From Arcicella rosea (GTDB lineage: Bacteria > Bacteroidota > Bacteroidia > Cytophagales > Spirosomataceae): a stretch of 64,000 bases of DNA. Below are positions 1 to 9,277 of the stretch, one piece after another (positions within the stretch are counted from its first letter, which is position 1; the number at the start of each line of letters is the position of its first letter). The position numbers and the translations under genes are program-made. The stretch is taken from positions 1 through 64,000 of the forward strand of contig NZ_JACHKT010000025.1 of NCBI RefSeq assembly GCF_014204325.1. Reading direction: 5' to 3'. The notes below the pieces were generated by a model. That model was not told where the DNA came from. It was given only the letters and a program-made list of their open reading frames with translations, and made no database searches.

Positions 1-95
1 AGTAGGAATTCATTGCTCATCAATCACAAAAAAGCGGTCAAAAACTAATTTTGACCGCTTTTTTGTGATTTTAAAATTCGGGATGACTCATGTTT
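1..95 (-). mobile_element. Truncated copy of a MITE-like repeat element (terminal 95 bp)
   Basis: This stretch is the reverse complement of 33417-33511, the left 95 bp of the complete element at 33.4 kb. It contains a hairpin at 22-70 with a perfect 22-bp stem and a 5-nt loop (ACTAA). The terminal inverted repeat lies at 73-95 and contains TTCGGGATGACTCATG. The element continues beyond the left edge of the window. The loop reads ACTAA on the plus strand in both copies although the flanks are inverted, so the loop is flipped relative to its flanks. No coding capacity is visible. Confidence 0.75.
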
Positions 96-101
96 TTATC
101 T

Positions 102-512
102 TTAAAAAATCGAAATGTCGTCTTTAAAAGTATCAGTTTTTTTGTCTTTTTTTACTTTTTCAAAAGTTACTTTCTTGGTTTTACATTCTGTTTTTAAGCC
201 TTTTTGAATTTGTAAATTATGTTCAAAAAATTCAATGGCTCTTTGTACTTTCTTTTTATTGATTGTCAAGAAATACGGTTGACGACCATTCTTTTGAATC
301 AAACGAGCGTCTAATTTATAAATAGTTCCTTCAGGGAAATCAGCGATAATTTTTGTGGGGCAACCAATTTTCAAATCACAGGGAATCGCTTGTCCATCAA
401 TGGTTTTTAATCTTGGGCGATTACGGCGAGTATCAAAGTACACCTTAGCGTAAATGTCCAAGAAAATTTTCTTTTCTAATTCGGGCATTTCAGAAATTAG
501 CGAAAGTTGCAT
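102..512 (-). CDS. Hypothetical small basic protein, 136 aa
   Basis: I do not recognise a family. The protein has no signal peptide or membrane segment and is probably cytoplasmic. The first ~85 residues look like a compact mostly-beta domain, with a Gly-Cys-Pro at about 50 and a Lys/Arg-rich middle. The tail from residue ~100 is strongly Lys/Thr-rich and probably disordered, which would suit nucleic-acid or ribosome contact, but that is inference. The gene lies 6 bp from the repeat element at the window edge and downstream of the lipase-like gene, from which a hairpin separates it. No clear ribosome-binding site is seen, as is usual in Bacteroidota. Confidence 0.6.
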   Translation of the reverse strand: MQLSLISEMPELEKKIFLDIYAKVYFDTRRNRPRLKTIDGQAIPCDLKIGCPTKIIADFPEGTIYKLDARLIQKNGRQPYFLTINKKKVQRAIEFFEHNLQIQKGLKTECKTKKVTFEKVKKDKKTDTFKDDISIF

Positions 513-570
513 TGATTTTTCAGGGATTTTAATGGTTTTGATAAAATTATAAACAATAATTCAAATTTTC

Positions 571-599
571 AATAGCCTAAGCAATTTTACTAGGCTATT
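571..599 (-). terminator. Stem-loop downstream of the secreted hydrolase gene
   Basis: A 9-bp perfect stem (AATAGCCTA / TAGGCTATT) with an 11-nt loop lies 22 bp past the stop codon of the minus-strand hydrolase. It is followed on that strand only by a short A/T-rich run, so it is a weak terminator or a 3'-end stabilising hairpin. Confidence 0.45.
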
Positions 600-621
600 C
601 AAAACCATTTTCGGCGTTTAT

Positions 622-1845
622 TTATTTTTTGCCATTGAAAAAGTTGAAAGTTCCGATGGCATAATCTTGTAAAGTTGAACCATGCGTTCCACCAGCCTTT
701 GTAATTAAAGTAACATTGCCACCTTTTGCTTTCATGGCAGTAACTGCTGTCGATGAATTTAAGTAAAATACTTGTTGATCAGCATTGCCATGATACAATT
801 GCGTTTCTGTTTTTGGTGCCCAATCAAAAACGTCATTGTCTTTTACAGCATTCAAAAATTGAGTATCTGTTCCATCATTGATATTCTTCTTGAAAGCATC
901 TGCAAAGGTAAGATTGAAACTTACAGGTACATTTGCAGTATTTCCATTGTTTTGAATGTCTGTGGCATAAGGCTCCTTGAAATAAGTATTCATTGCTCTG
1001 TTGAGTCCATAAATACGGTTATAAGTTTGTACTACCCAAATGTAAAGTTGATTGTATTCTGAAATCGCATGAGTGGTTTCGTTAATCAAATACTTCATGA
1101 AAGCCGTTTTATTATAAGCACCAGCACCACAAGAGGAAGCGACTAAATTGAATTCCGTTGGGAATTGTTCTTCAATTTTCTTTTGTAAAGACATCGTAGC
1201 AAAACCTCCTTGAGAGTAGCCTGTAATCATCAATTTTTTACTCCAGTTTAATTTTTCAGTCGTGATAAATTCTTTAGAAGCACGAATCATATCTAAACTG
1301 GCTTGTGCTAAACTTTCACGATGTTCATAAGGGTGAACAATGCTTTTTGAAGCTCCATAGCCAATGTAATCTGGGCAGGAAATGATATAACCATTTGAAG
1401 CGAAAAGGGAGGCAATTGTATAAGATTCACTACTTGTTCCATAGTTTGATGGAGCGGCACTATCAGAACGAATGGTACCATGTTGTTGGCTGATTAATGG
1501 AACCGCTTCTGTGGTTTGTGGTACAATCAAAGCACCCGAAGCTTGAATTTCAGTGCCATCTGTATTTTTTGTTTTATAAATAATTTTATAAGCCTTCACG
1601 TCATACTTAAGTAAACCGCTAATAAAAATAGCCACCAATGGGTCATTTATTCCCCCAGTTAAAACATCAGTTCTGGTTTTTAGTACATCTTTTGAATAGG
1701 TACCAATCAATGTGCTGCTTACTAGATACTGATTACTTGGGATTGGGTCTGGGTCACTTATTTTATTCTTACAACTTGCAAACCAAATACCTATGCAAGT
1801 CATTAAGAAGTATAATACTATTTTGTGTTGTTGAGGTTTATTCAT
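622..1845 (-). CDS. Secreted alpha/beta-hydrolase lipoprotein (lipase/esterase-like)
   Basis: This is a 407-residue alpha/beta-hydrolase exported as a lipoprotein: a hydrophobic N-terminus ends in a lipobox (WFASC) with the lipidated Cys at 25. The nucleophile elbow GYSQGG places the catalytic Ser at 211. The likely acid is Asp356 (in HGNADQQ) and the likely base is His388 (in GGTHGS), giving a complete triad in the normal order. An HG motif at 122-123 (QQHGT) probably contributes the oxyanion hole. The length and layout resemble secretory lipases and prolyl-oligopeptidase-like esterases; the substrate cannot be told. It stands alone, transcribed away from the outer-membrane gene at 2145, with which it shares a 299-bp divergent intergenic region. 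Confidence 0.8.
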   Translation of the reverse strand: MNKPQQHKIVLYFLMTCIGIWFASCKNKISDPDPIPSNQYLVSSTLIGTYSKDVLKTRTDVLTGGINDPLVAIFISGLLKYDVKAYKIIYKTKNTDGTEIQASGALIVPQTTEAVPLISQQHGTIRSDSAAPSNYGTSSESYTIASLFASNGYIISCPDYIGYGASKSIVHPYEHRESLAQASLDMIRASKEFITTEKLNWSKKLMITGYSQGGFATMSLQKKIEEQFPTEFNLVASSCGAGAYNKTAFMKYLINETTHAISEYNQLYIWVVQTYNRIYGLNRAMNTYFKEPYATDIQNNGNTANVPVSFNLTFADAFKKNINDGTDTQFLNAVKDNDVFDWAPKTETQLYHGNADQQVFYLNSSTAVTAMKAKGGNVTLITKAGGTHGSTLQDYAIGTFNFFNGKK

Positions 1846-2144
1846 TTTGTTGTTTTTGATTTACTAACGAAGAGGACAAAGAATTATTTAAGAAATGAGG
1901 TTCAAAATTTGGCATTTATTTAAAGGATTCAAAATAAATAAAATTTATGATTAAACCATTATCATTAGACTTAATCTAAAGCATTTATATGAATTATCAA
2001 AGATAGATAATCCATATAAACTCAAATTTACCATAAAAGAAATTAATTACAGATAAGTCGCACAATAATTCGTGCTTGTCTCAAATCAGAGTGCTTCAGC
2101 TACGTTTTTTTTAATTTGTGTTAAAATAAAAACAAACCTTCGTT
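1846..2144. other. Divergent intergenic region, no gene seen
   Basis: This 299-bp A/T-rich spacer separates the divergent hydrolase and outer-membrane protein genes and must hold both promoters. I see no convincing TAnnTTTG box, strong dyad or short open reading frame. Confidence 0.5.
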
Positions 2145-4952
2145 ATGAAAAAAATATTTTTCCTCTTAGCCCTAATCCTATCTTGTACCAAATTCTATGC
2201 TCAAACTGTAATTAGCGGAGAAATTAGAGAGATGGCTACCCAAAAGACATTAAAAAGTGCCTATGTTTCACTTGTTAATCTTGCAGACTCTACTCGAAAA
2301 AGAACTATACCTACCAATGATTTAGGAAAGTTTCAGTTTCAGCAAGTAAGGAAAGGCAATTATTCTATCCGTGTAAGCTTCTTAGGATATAAAGAACTCA
2401 GACAAAATATTACTGTTGCAGACGAGCCAACCGTTGCGTTAGGTACATTGCTTTTGATTGAAGATAGTCAGACACTTAACGAAGTAAAAGTAGTCGGGCA
2501 AGTAGCCGCTGTAATTCAGAAAAAAGATACTTTGGAATTCAACGCTAGAGCTTATAAAGTAAATCCTGATGCTAATGCAGATGAATTAATCGAAAAATTG
2601 CCAGGTGCGGTTGTTGAAAATGGTAAAATGCAAATTCAAGGTGAAGAAGTAAAACAAGTAATGATTGATGGAAAACTTTTCTTCGGAAAAGACGCAACCG
2701 CAGCCATGAAAAATATTCCAGCTGAAGTAATTGATAAAATTCAGGTATTTGACCAATTGAGTGAACAATCTCAACTAACAGGATTGGATGATGGTAATAC
2801 GACTAAAACCGTAAACATTACTACTCGTCCTGATATGAGAAATGGTGTTTTCGGTAGAAATTCTGCTGGTATTGGTACAAACGATTCATACAGAGTAGGT
2901 TCAAGTATTAATCGTTTCAAAGGAAATAGTCGTTTGACAGTCTTGTTTCAATCGAATAATATTAATCAACAAAATTTTTCTTCGGAAGATCTTACAGGTG
3001 TTGCCAGCGGTAGTGCACAGTCACGCAGAGGTGGCGGTGGTGGTGGAAACCGTGGCGGAGGCGGCGGTGCTGGTGGCGGCGGTGACAACTCTGGGAATTT
3101 TTTGGTTAATAATCAACCCGGTTATAACACAACGAATGCTTTTGGTTTAAACTATTCTAACGAATGGGGAACAAAATTGAAATTACAAGGAAGTTATTTC
3201 TTGAATCAATCAAGTAATTCTATTGTAGAAAACAGTTTTCAACAATATATCCAAAGTTCAAATGCTGGACAAACATATACTGAAAATAGTAATTCAAGTA
3301 CGAAAAGCTTGAATCACCGTGCATATTTTAGATTAGAATATAAAATTGATGATAATAATTCATTAGTAATGACACCTAATTTAAGTTTTCAAACTACTGA
3401 TGCAAGTTCTGGCTACGATGGTGTTACCAACTTGAAAGGTAGTAAACTGAATGATGTTTTGAATAAAAACGCAAGTAATAATAATGCTATTAATTTCTCT
3501 AACAATATACTTTTCAGACATCGATTTGCTAAAATGGGGCGTTCATTAACGTTTAATGTGACTACTACTTATAACGACAGAAATGCAGAAGGTTCATTGA
3601 ATTCAGTTAATAATTTTTATGGAACAAATCCTTCAGCTAGAATTTTGAATCAACGTTCCAATACCGATGCCAATGGTTTGGGACTTTCAACAAGTTTATA
3701 TTATTCAGAACCTATCAGTAAGCAAAGTGCGGTTTTCTTGAGTACAAGTTTTGGTTATAATGAAAGCCAGTCAGAAAAATATGCGTATAATTTTTCTGAT
3801 TCAGAACAAACTTACAACCGTTTAGATACTTTGTTAAGTAACGTTTTCAACAGTGATTATTATAACTACAGAATTGGAACTGGTTTCCGTCAGTTCTCAA
3901 GAAATATGAATATTTCTGCGGAAGTACGCTATCAGAATGCACATTTGATGAATGAGCAGATTTTTCCTAAAGTGTATAACTTGGACAAAAGCTTTAACAA
4001 TATTTTGCCTTCTTTCTCAATGCGTTATAATATCAATGGTAATGCTAAATCTGTGCGTTTTAATTATCAAACACAAACGCAACAGCCAAGTATAAGCCAA
4101 TTGCAAGAAGTAGTAAATAACAATAATCCATTGAGGTTATCAACCGGTAACTCTGGATTAACACAAGAATATCAACACCAGCTTTCTCTACGTTATACAG
4201 CGACTAGTCCAACTACTTTCTCGAATTTTGTTACTTTAATGAGTGCCAACTTTGTAGTAGGAAATATTACAAATAGCAGTTTTATCGCAACAAGAGATAC
4301 TGTAATTAGCAAAGACATCATCTTAAAGTCAGGCTCTCAGCTTTCTCGTCCTGTTAATTTAGATGGACAGTATTCGGTGAGAGGTTTTATTTCTTATGGT
4401 TTTCCTGTGAAAGCTATCAAGTCAAACATCAATACCAATCTTACGGCTAGTTTTTCAAGAACACCCGGCTTAATTAACAGTGCTTTGAATTATAGCGATT
4501 CTCAACGTTATGCTTTTGGTTTAGTGTTAAGTAGTAATATTAGCCAAAATGTTGACTTTACGATTTCGTCAAACTCAAATATTAGCTTTGTTCAAAATAC
4601 CATTTCAAATACTTTGAATAATAATTACTTTAATCAAAATGTAAAGTTGCGTTTAAATATTATTTTCTGGAAAGGAATTGTATTTAATACAGATGCTACT
4701 TATTATTCAAACTCTGGACTTTCGTCTTCGTTCAATCAATCTTATACATTATGGAATATGGCTGTAGCGAAGAAATTGTTTGATAAACAACAAGGAGAAA
4801 TTCGCCTGTCTGTATTCGATTTATTGAAATTAAACACCAGTATTCAAAGAAACATAACAACAACTTATATCGAAGACAATCAATCGAATGTTCTTCAACA
4901 ATATTTTATGTTAACGTTTAGTTATAATTTGAAGAAATATTGGAAAAGCTAG
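2145..4952 (+). CDS. Outer-membrane beta-barrel protein with carboxypeptidase-regulatory N-domain (TonB-receptor-like)
   Basis: The protein has 935 residues. A Sec signal peptide (residues 1-20, ending FYAQ) is followed by a carboxypeptidase-regulatory-like Ig-type domain (~22-108) that begins TVISGEIRE. A plug-like region (~110-240) follows, then a long Asn/Ser/Tyr-rich barrel ending in a hydrophobic strand. This matches the Bacteroidota outer-membrane barrel family related to TonB-dependent receptors; a TonB box is not obvious. A Gly-rich stretch at about 295-320 is coded by a locally GC-rich run of GGT/GGC codons, unlike its surroundings, and probably forms a flexible loop. There is no SusD-like partner, so it is not a classical Sus pair. 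The cargo is unknown. Confidence 0.85.
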   Translation: MKKIFFLLALILSCTKFYAQTVISGEIREMATQKTLKSAYVSLVNLADSTRKRTIPTNDLGKFQFQQVRKGNYSIRVSFLGYKELRQNITVADEPTVALGTLLLIEDSQTLNEVKVVGQVAAVIQKKDTLEFNARAYKVNPDANADELIEKLPGAVVENGKMQIQGEEVKQVMIDGKLFFGKDATAAMKNIPAEVIDKIQVFDQLSEQSQLTGLDDGNTTKTVNITTRPDMRNGVFGRNSAGIGTNDSYRVGSSINRFKGNSRLTVLFQSNNINQQNFSSEDLTGVASGSAQSRRGGGGGGNRGGGGGAGGGGDNSGNFLVNNQPGYNTTNAFGLNYSNEWGTKLKLQGSYFLNQSSNSIVENSFQQYIQSSNAGQTYTENSNSSTKSLNHRAYFRLEYKIDDNNSLVMTPNLSFQTTDASSGYDGVTNLKGSKLNDVLNKNASNNNAINFSNNILFRHRFAKMGRSLTFNVTTTYNDRNAEGSLNSVNNFYGTNPSARILNQRSNTDANGLGLSTSLYYSEPISKQSAVFLSTSFGYNESQSEKYAYNFSDSEQTYNRLDTLLSNVFNSDYYNYRIGTGFRQFSRNMNISAEVRYQNAHLMNEQIFPKVYNLDKSFNNILPSFSMRYNINGNAKSVRFNYQTQTQQPSISQLQEVVNNNNPLRLSTGNSGLTQEYQHQLSLRYTATSPTTFSNFVTLMSANFVVGNITNSSFIATRDTVISKDIILKSGSQLSRPVNLDGQYSVRGFISYGFPVKAIKSNINTNLTASFSRTPGLINSALNYSDSQRYAFGLVLSSNISQNVDFTISSNSNISFVQNTISNTLNNNYFNQNVKLRLNIIFWKGIVFNTDATYYSNSGLSSSFNQSYTLWNMAVAKKLFDKQQGEIRLSVFDLLKLNTSIQRNITTTYIEDNQSNVLQQYFMLTFSYNLKKYWKS

Positions 4953-4958
4953 AAATAA

Positions 4959-5070
4959 TTGTGAGTTGTGAATTATGAGTGATGAGTTGTGAATTTTATT
5001 CGCTGAAACTGTTGGAATAATACAGTATCTATGAACTTGTTTTAAAGAAAAGAATTTTTTTAACTCACAA
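4959..5070. repeat. Spaced inverted repeat made of GAGTTGTGAATT-like words
   Basis: The left arm contains repeated words (TTGTGAGTTGTGAATTATGAG and a second GAGTTGTGAATT) at 4959-4996. The right arm AACTCACAA lies at 5062-5070, directly after the stop codon of the minus-strand SDR. The paired 9-mers are separated by 94 nt. The element sits between two convergent genes and may act as a bidirectional 3'-end structure. Related words recur at 26.4 kb, 34.65 kb and 48.0 kb. Confidence 0.5.
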
Positions 5071-5838
5071 CTAATAAGGCGAAGGACCAACAGAAGTCCA
5101 GCCGCCATCTACTACGATACTTTGACCAGTGATTTGTCTGGAAAGTGGAGAAACTAAGAAAAGTGCTGCATTGGCAATGTCTTGAACAGTAGCTGGGCGA
5201 CCAGTAGGAGTAATTCTGGACCAAGTTTCAAGATAATTAGCATCGCTTAAAGTCCGTTCAGTAAGCGTTGCACCCGGAGCAACAGTATTGATATTAATTT
5301 GATGCGGGGATAAATCAACCACTAAATTTTTAGCCAGTTGTTCTATCCCCGCTTTTGTCATTCCATAAGCTGCTAAATATTTATGTGCCTGATGTCCCGT
5401 CACAGAAGACGTTAGTAAAATACTTCCGCCATGTCCTTGTTTTAGCATTTGTTTACTTGCTGCTTGGGTCAAGAAGAAAGTGCCAAACAAGTTTACTTGT
5501 AAGATTTTCTGCATTGATTCAGGCTGATATTCCCAGAAATCGCCAAAAGTTGTGATACCAGCATTGGCAATTAAAATATCTATTTTATCAAAGCTTTTTA
5601 TTGTTTTTTGAACTAAATGCTGAATGATTCCCAAGTCAGCTACATCTCCACCAAAAGCTTCACAAATTCCTCCATTTTCTCGAATTGTTTTTGCCGAAGA
5701 GTCCGCCAAACCCTCATCAATATCGTTCAACATCACTTTAGCACCCTGCTCTGCTAGTTGTTTCGCAATTTCAAAACCGATGCCAATACCTGCACCAGTG
5801 ACAATCGCTACTTGGTTTTGGAAACGTTGTTCAAGCAT
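5071..5838 (-). CDS. SDR-family NAD(P)-dependent oxidoreductase, 255 aa
   Basis: This is a classical short-chain dehydrogenase/reductase. It has the Rossmann nucleotide-binding motif TGAGIGIG near residue 15, the NAG motif (NAGIT), the catalytic Ser of TSSVTG, and the YxxxK pair (YGMTK). The C-terminus VDGGW is typical of the FabG/glucose-1-dehydrogenase-like branch. The start is the ATG at 5838, which gives a normal N-terminus just before the Rossmann fold. A 14-residue upstream extension would need a TTG and overlaps the preceding gene. It lies 38 bp downstream of the signal-peptide protein gene, so the two may be co-transcribed. The substrate is unknown. Confidence 0.85.
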   Translation of the reverse strand: MLEQRFQNQVAIVTGAGIGIGFEIAKQLAEQGAKVMLNDIDEGLADSSAKTIRENGGICEAFGGDVADLGIIQHLVQKTIKSFDKIDILIANAGITTFGDFWEYQPESMQKILQVNLFGTFFLTQAASKQMLKQGHGGSILLTSSVTGHQAHKYLAAYGMTKAGIEQLAKNLVVDLSPHQININTVAPGATLTERTLSDANYLETWSRITPTGRPATVQDIANAALFLVSPLSRQITGQSIVVDGGWTSVGPSPY

Positions 5839-5876
5839 ATTCTTCTGTTTTGTTTCGTACTGTTTTAAAAATTTTA

Positions 5877-6962
5877 TCAAGGCTCATAATCGGAAGGTAA
5901 AGCCATTCCAATGCGATAATTCCCCATACTCCCAAAAAATTTTAAGGATTGCGGAGGATACAATTCTCCTTGTGAAGTTAAGTATTTTATGTCATCTTTA
6001 TTGGAAAGGTAAATACTTGTGTGCTCAAAGCGTAAATATCGATAACGATAATTGGCTTGTTGATTATTTTTTCCTTCATAAACAATTTCGATAGGAGAGT
6101 TGAGCTTAAAAAAATATTGATGATTTACAGAATCTGGCTCAATCATTTTATCTAAATCTATCTGAAAAGCTTTGTTTGCCAATTTTTGATAAAAATCATT
6201 AATGCGATAATTGAACAAAGTATCTTTTACGACTAAAAACTTATTTTCTTTTAGTTGATGTCTTATCAATGATTTGAAAAAATGGTTTGGAGAACCTAAA
6301 TAAGCTTCTTTTCGGTTTTGTTCCCAAGTATTTTGTTCTGTTTGGTTTTGTGCTTTCAAAGGTTCGAAACGAGTAATACCTAAATAAGAAACATCGCCAT
6401 TGGTTGTGTATTGAAACTCTTGCAAAGTACTAAATACTTTGTAACCAAGCTTGTGATTGATGATAACAAGCGGTTCATCACAACTGGCAAAGAGTTTGTT
6501 TTCTTCCCAAAACAATCGAATTTTATTCCGATTTTCAATTTCATAATCTCCATCTTTATCACTTTCTCCTAGAAATTCTTTTTTGAAAACTTTAAAATCT
6601 CTGAGCCACTGTTTGCTTACTTTGCCTTCAATTTTTACTTCAAGTAATTCTTTGCTGACTGGCATCAACTTGAAAGTAAGTGTTTTGGCAATCAATTGTT
6701 TACTTTCAAAAACGGAGCTGACTGTTGTATAACCAATAAATGAAGCCCCGATTTGTATGGTTCCGAAAGATACTTTTAGGATGAAATCTCCGTTTTCATT
6801 AGCAATTGTTCCAATGGATGAGCCTACCACAAAAACCGTTGAAAAAGGTAATGGCTTATTATTTTCTTCGTCAATTACTTTGCCTTTAATCGTCACTTGA
6901 CTAAACGACGCAAAGGAGTAAAAAAGGAGTAAAAAAATACATTGATAAAATATTTTTTTCAT
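5877..6962 (-). CDS. Exported protein with carboxypeptidase-regulatory-like domain
   Basis: The protein has about 361 residues. An N-terminal signal peptide (MKKIFYQCIFLLLFYSFASF) is followed by a carboxypeptidase D regulatory-like domain (roughly residues 22-105) starting VTIKGKVIDEENNKPLPFS, with the usual GTIANENGDF turn. The remaining ~250 residues are rich in aromatic and charged residues and look beta-rich; they belong to no family I can name. Such proteins are generally periplasmic or surface-anchored in Bacteroidota. I chose the ATG at 6962 because MKK begins the signal peptide; an in-frame ATG at 6977 is also possible. Confidence 0.7.
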   Translation of the reverse strand: MKKIFYQCIFLLLFYSFASFSQVTIKGKVIDEENNKPLPFSTVFVVGSSIGTIANENGDFILKVSFGTIQIGASFIGYTTVSSVFESKQLIAKTLTFKLMPVSKELLEVKIEGKVSKQWLRDFKVFKKEFLGESDKDGDYEIENRNKIRLFWEENKLFASCDEPLVIINHKLGYKVFSTLQEFQYTTNGDVSYLGITRFEPLKAQNQTEQNTWEQNRKEAYLGSPNHFFKSLIRHQLKENKFLVVKDTLFNYRINDFYQKLANKAFQIDLDKMIEPDSVNHQYFFKLNSPIEIVYEGKNNQQANYRYRYLRFEHTSIYLSNKDDIKYLTSQGELYPPQSLKFFGSMGNYRIGMALPSDYEP

Positions 6963-7065
6963 GAAGTATTCTATCATTTGGAACTGATTGTATGTGTTTA
7001 TGGAAAACCAAAAAAAATCTGAAATCCTACAGCCGAAATCCGAAGACCGATAGCTGACAGCTATT

Positions 7066-9048
7066 TTACTTCTTCAAATACTTCCCAAACCATTTCAAGT
7101 AACGCTCAAAGCGGTCGATTTGGAAAATGGGGTTGGTGATGCCATGAAATTGTCCCGGATAAATAATCAATTCCGTTGGAATTCCTACTGATTTGAACGC
7201 TTGATACATTTGTTCACTACCGATGGCTGGTACATTAAAATCACTTTCACCGACCATAAACTGTGTTGGTGTTTTGATTTTTTCTACTTTCAAGAATGGA
7301 TACGAAAGTGCGATATATTTATCAAAATTTTTCCACGGCGCCCCTAATTCATGTTCGTATTGTAAAATATATTGGTCTGCACCATACATTGATGAAATCA
7401 TTGCTACGCCTGCACCACTTGATGCTACTTTAAAACGAGTATCCGTTGCAATGGTATAATCTGTCAAGATTCCGCCATAACTCCAGCCACCAATTCCTAA
7501 TTTCTCTGGGTCAGCAATGCCATTATTGACTACATAATCGGTTGCACCCAAAATGTCCAATACTTCTTTGTTGCCCCAATCACCCGAAATTACTTTACAA
7601 TATGCTAAACCTCTACCGTTTGAACCACGATAATTTACCGCCACCACATTATAACCAGCGGCAGCCAACATTTGGCGACTTAAATCAAAACTGAATTCAT
7701 CTTGTGCTACTGGCCCACCGTGAATAAAGAAAATCGTAGGCAATTTTTCTGTTTTTGAAGCATTCGCTGGGCGATACAAAAGGTTTGAAACCAAAGCACC
7801 ATCTTTACTTTTTGAGGTAAAACCTTCAACGCTTGCCAATGCCAAAGGTGCAAGGAAAGCTTCATGATGTTTAGTCAATCTTCTAATGGCATTATTTTCA
7901 AAAACATATAGTTCCGCAGGCGTTTGCGGGTTACTCATCGTCGTTAAAAAAGTGCCACTAGGATGTCTTTCTAATGCTGTAAAGCTTCTTTCTCCATCGA
8001 TTAGTTTAGTGATTTTTCCGTCAATAGCGTTGAATTGTGCAATGTATCTTGTACGGTCGTCGGTTACTAAAGCGATTAATGCCGTACCGTCTTTTGTCCA
8101 TTTGTGTGAAGAAACAGGTCTGTCTAATGTTTTCGTCAAGAGTTTTGGTTCGCCTCCATCTTTTGAAATCGTGCATAAAATAGACTGGTCGTACATGATG
8201 TAGGCTTCAGAAGAAGTAGTTCTCAAATAGGCAATTTGTTTGCCATCTGGACTCCAAACGGGTGAATAATCTCTTCCCGTCCAAGTTGTTAATTGCTTTA
8301 CTGGAGCATTGGCTTTCGCATCCATCACAAAAATATCACTGTTTGAGTTTTTGTCTGGATTTTCAGAATGATTACTCAAAAAGGCAATCTGTGTTCCATC
8401 GGGTGACCAAACTGGTGATTCTTCTTCAAAATTTCCTTTGGTTAAAGTATCAATCTTTTTGGTTTCAATGTCAAATAAATAGAGATGCGTCGAGCTTCGG
8501 GTAATATAACCTTCAACATCTCTTTTAAACTGAAAACGGTCAATTACGATGGGTTTGGGTACTTTTGATTTAGAAGTATCAGCCGAAACCTTAATGACCA
8601 AAGCAATTTTTTTCCCATCTGGCGACCAAGCATATTCTTCTAAATCACCTTTTTTCAAATCTGTCAATTGTTTGGCTTCGCCACCTCTTCTGTCCATTAA
8701 CCAGATTTGACCACTTGTTAAACCATTTCTTGATGAAATGAAGGACAAGTATTTCCCGTCTGGACTCCAACGAGCTTGAGATTCACCGTCAGGCGTGTGC
8801 GTGAGTTGAACGGTTTCTTTTCCATCCCAAGAAACCATGTAAACATCGGCATTTCTTTTATTTTTGGCAGAATCAACCGTTGAAAGCGTGTAACTTACCC
8901 AATTCCCATCAGGTGAAATTTTAGCATCTGAAATTGTTTTTAAACGATAAACATCAGAGGGTTTTAAAGCACGTTTGACAGGATTTTGAGCAGATAAATT
9001 AAAACTCGCCCAAAAACAAAGCGAGATTAAGAGTAAATGTTTTTTCAT
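7066..9048 (-). CDS. S9-family serine peptidase (prolyl-oligopeptidase/DPP-type), secreted
   Basis: The protein has 660 residues with a signal peptide at 1-20 (ending NLSA). Residues ~25-400 form a seven-bladed-propeller-like region with repeated WSPDGK motifs (TolB/PD40 type). The C-terminal alpha/beta-hydrolase domain carries the S9 nucleophile motif GGWSYGG with Ser523, and probable Asp603 (GESDFNVP) and His635 (GQFHG). HGGP near 443 is the expected oxyanion-hole element. The enzyme would cleave oligopeptides in the periplasm. It is a single gene with no obvious operon partner; a 30-bp hairpin lies upstream of its start. Confidence 0.9.
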   Translation of the reverse strand: MKKHLLLISLCFWASFNLSAQNPVKRALKPSDVYRLKTISDAKISPDGNWVSYTLSTVDSAKNKRNADVYMVSWDGKETVQLTHTPDGESQARWSPDGKYLSFISSRNGLTSGQIWLMDRRGGEAKQLTDLKKGDLEEYAWSPDGKKIALVIKVSADTSKSKVPKPIVIDRFQFKRDVEGYITRSSTHLYLFDIETKKIDTLTKGNFEEESPVWSPDGTQIAFLSNHSENPDKNSNSDIFVMDAKANAPVKQLTTWTGRDYSPVWSPDGKQIAYLRTTSSEAYIMYDQSILCTISKDGGEPKLLTKTLDRPVSSHKWTKDGTALIALVTDDRTRYIAQFNAIDGKITKLIDGERSFTALERHPSGTFLTTMSNPQTPAELYVFENNAIRRLTKHHEAFLAPLALASVEGFTSKSKDGALVSNLLYRPANASKTEKLPTIFFIHGGPVAQDEFSFDLSRQMLAAAGYNVVAVNYRGSNGRGLAYCKVISGDWGNKEVLDILGATDYVVNNGIADPEKLGIGGWSYGGILTDYTIATDTRFKVASSGAGVAMISSMYGADQYILQYEHELGAPWKNFDKYIALSYPFLKVEKIKTPTQFMVGESDFNVPAIGSEQMYQAFKSVGIPTELIIYPGQFHGITNPIFQIDRFERYLKWFGKYLKK

Positions 9049-9179
9049 GTTGTTGTTGAAGATTTTTGAATGAAATCGAAGATAAGAAAATTCCCCAAAA
9101 GATTTTTTGAGAGATATGAATTTTGAATTAGTACTTTATGAAAGATTCAATTTGGTACAACTTCTCAAAACCGTATTTT

Positions 9180-9248
9180 TTTTGTAGCGGCAAACCCTTG
9201 CGGTTGCCGCACTCAGAACGGCAACCGCAAGGGTTTGCCGCTACAAAA
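9180..9248. repeat. Perfect 30-bp palindromic hairpin (REP-like)
   Basis: Two perfectly complementary 30-nt arms (9180-9209 and 9219-9248) enclose a 9-nt loop. The arms are GC-rich (core GGCAAACCCTTGCGGTTGCC), in sharp contrast to the surrounding A/T-rich DNA. The element sits in the 420-bp gap between the IlvD-type gene and the S9 peptidase. It resembles a REP/MITE-type intergenic palindrome; no second copy was seen in this window. Confidence 0.8.
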
Positions 9249-9277
9249 TCTGTTTTTTGACACAGTGTCACATTTTA

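Noticed and set aside
5839-5880. TTG-initiated extension of the SDR at 5071
   Set aside because: The ATG at 5838 gives the normal family N-terminus; the extra residues have no family match.
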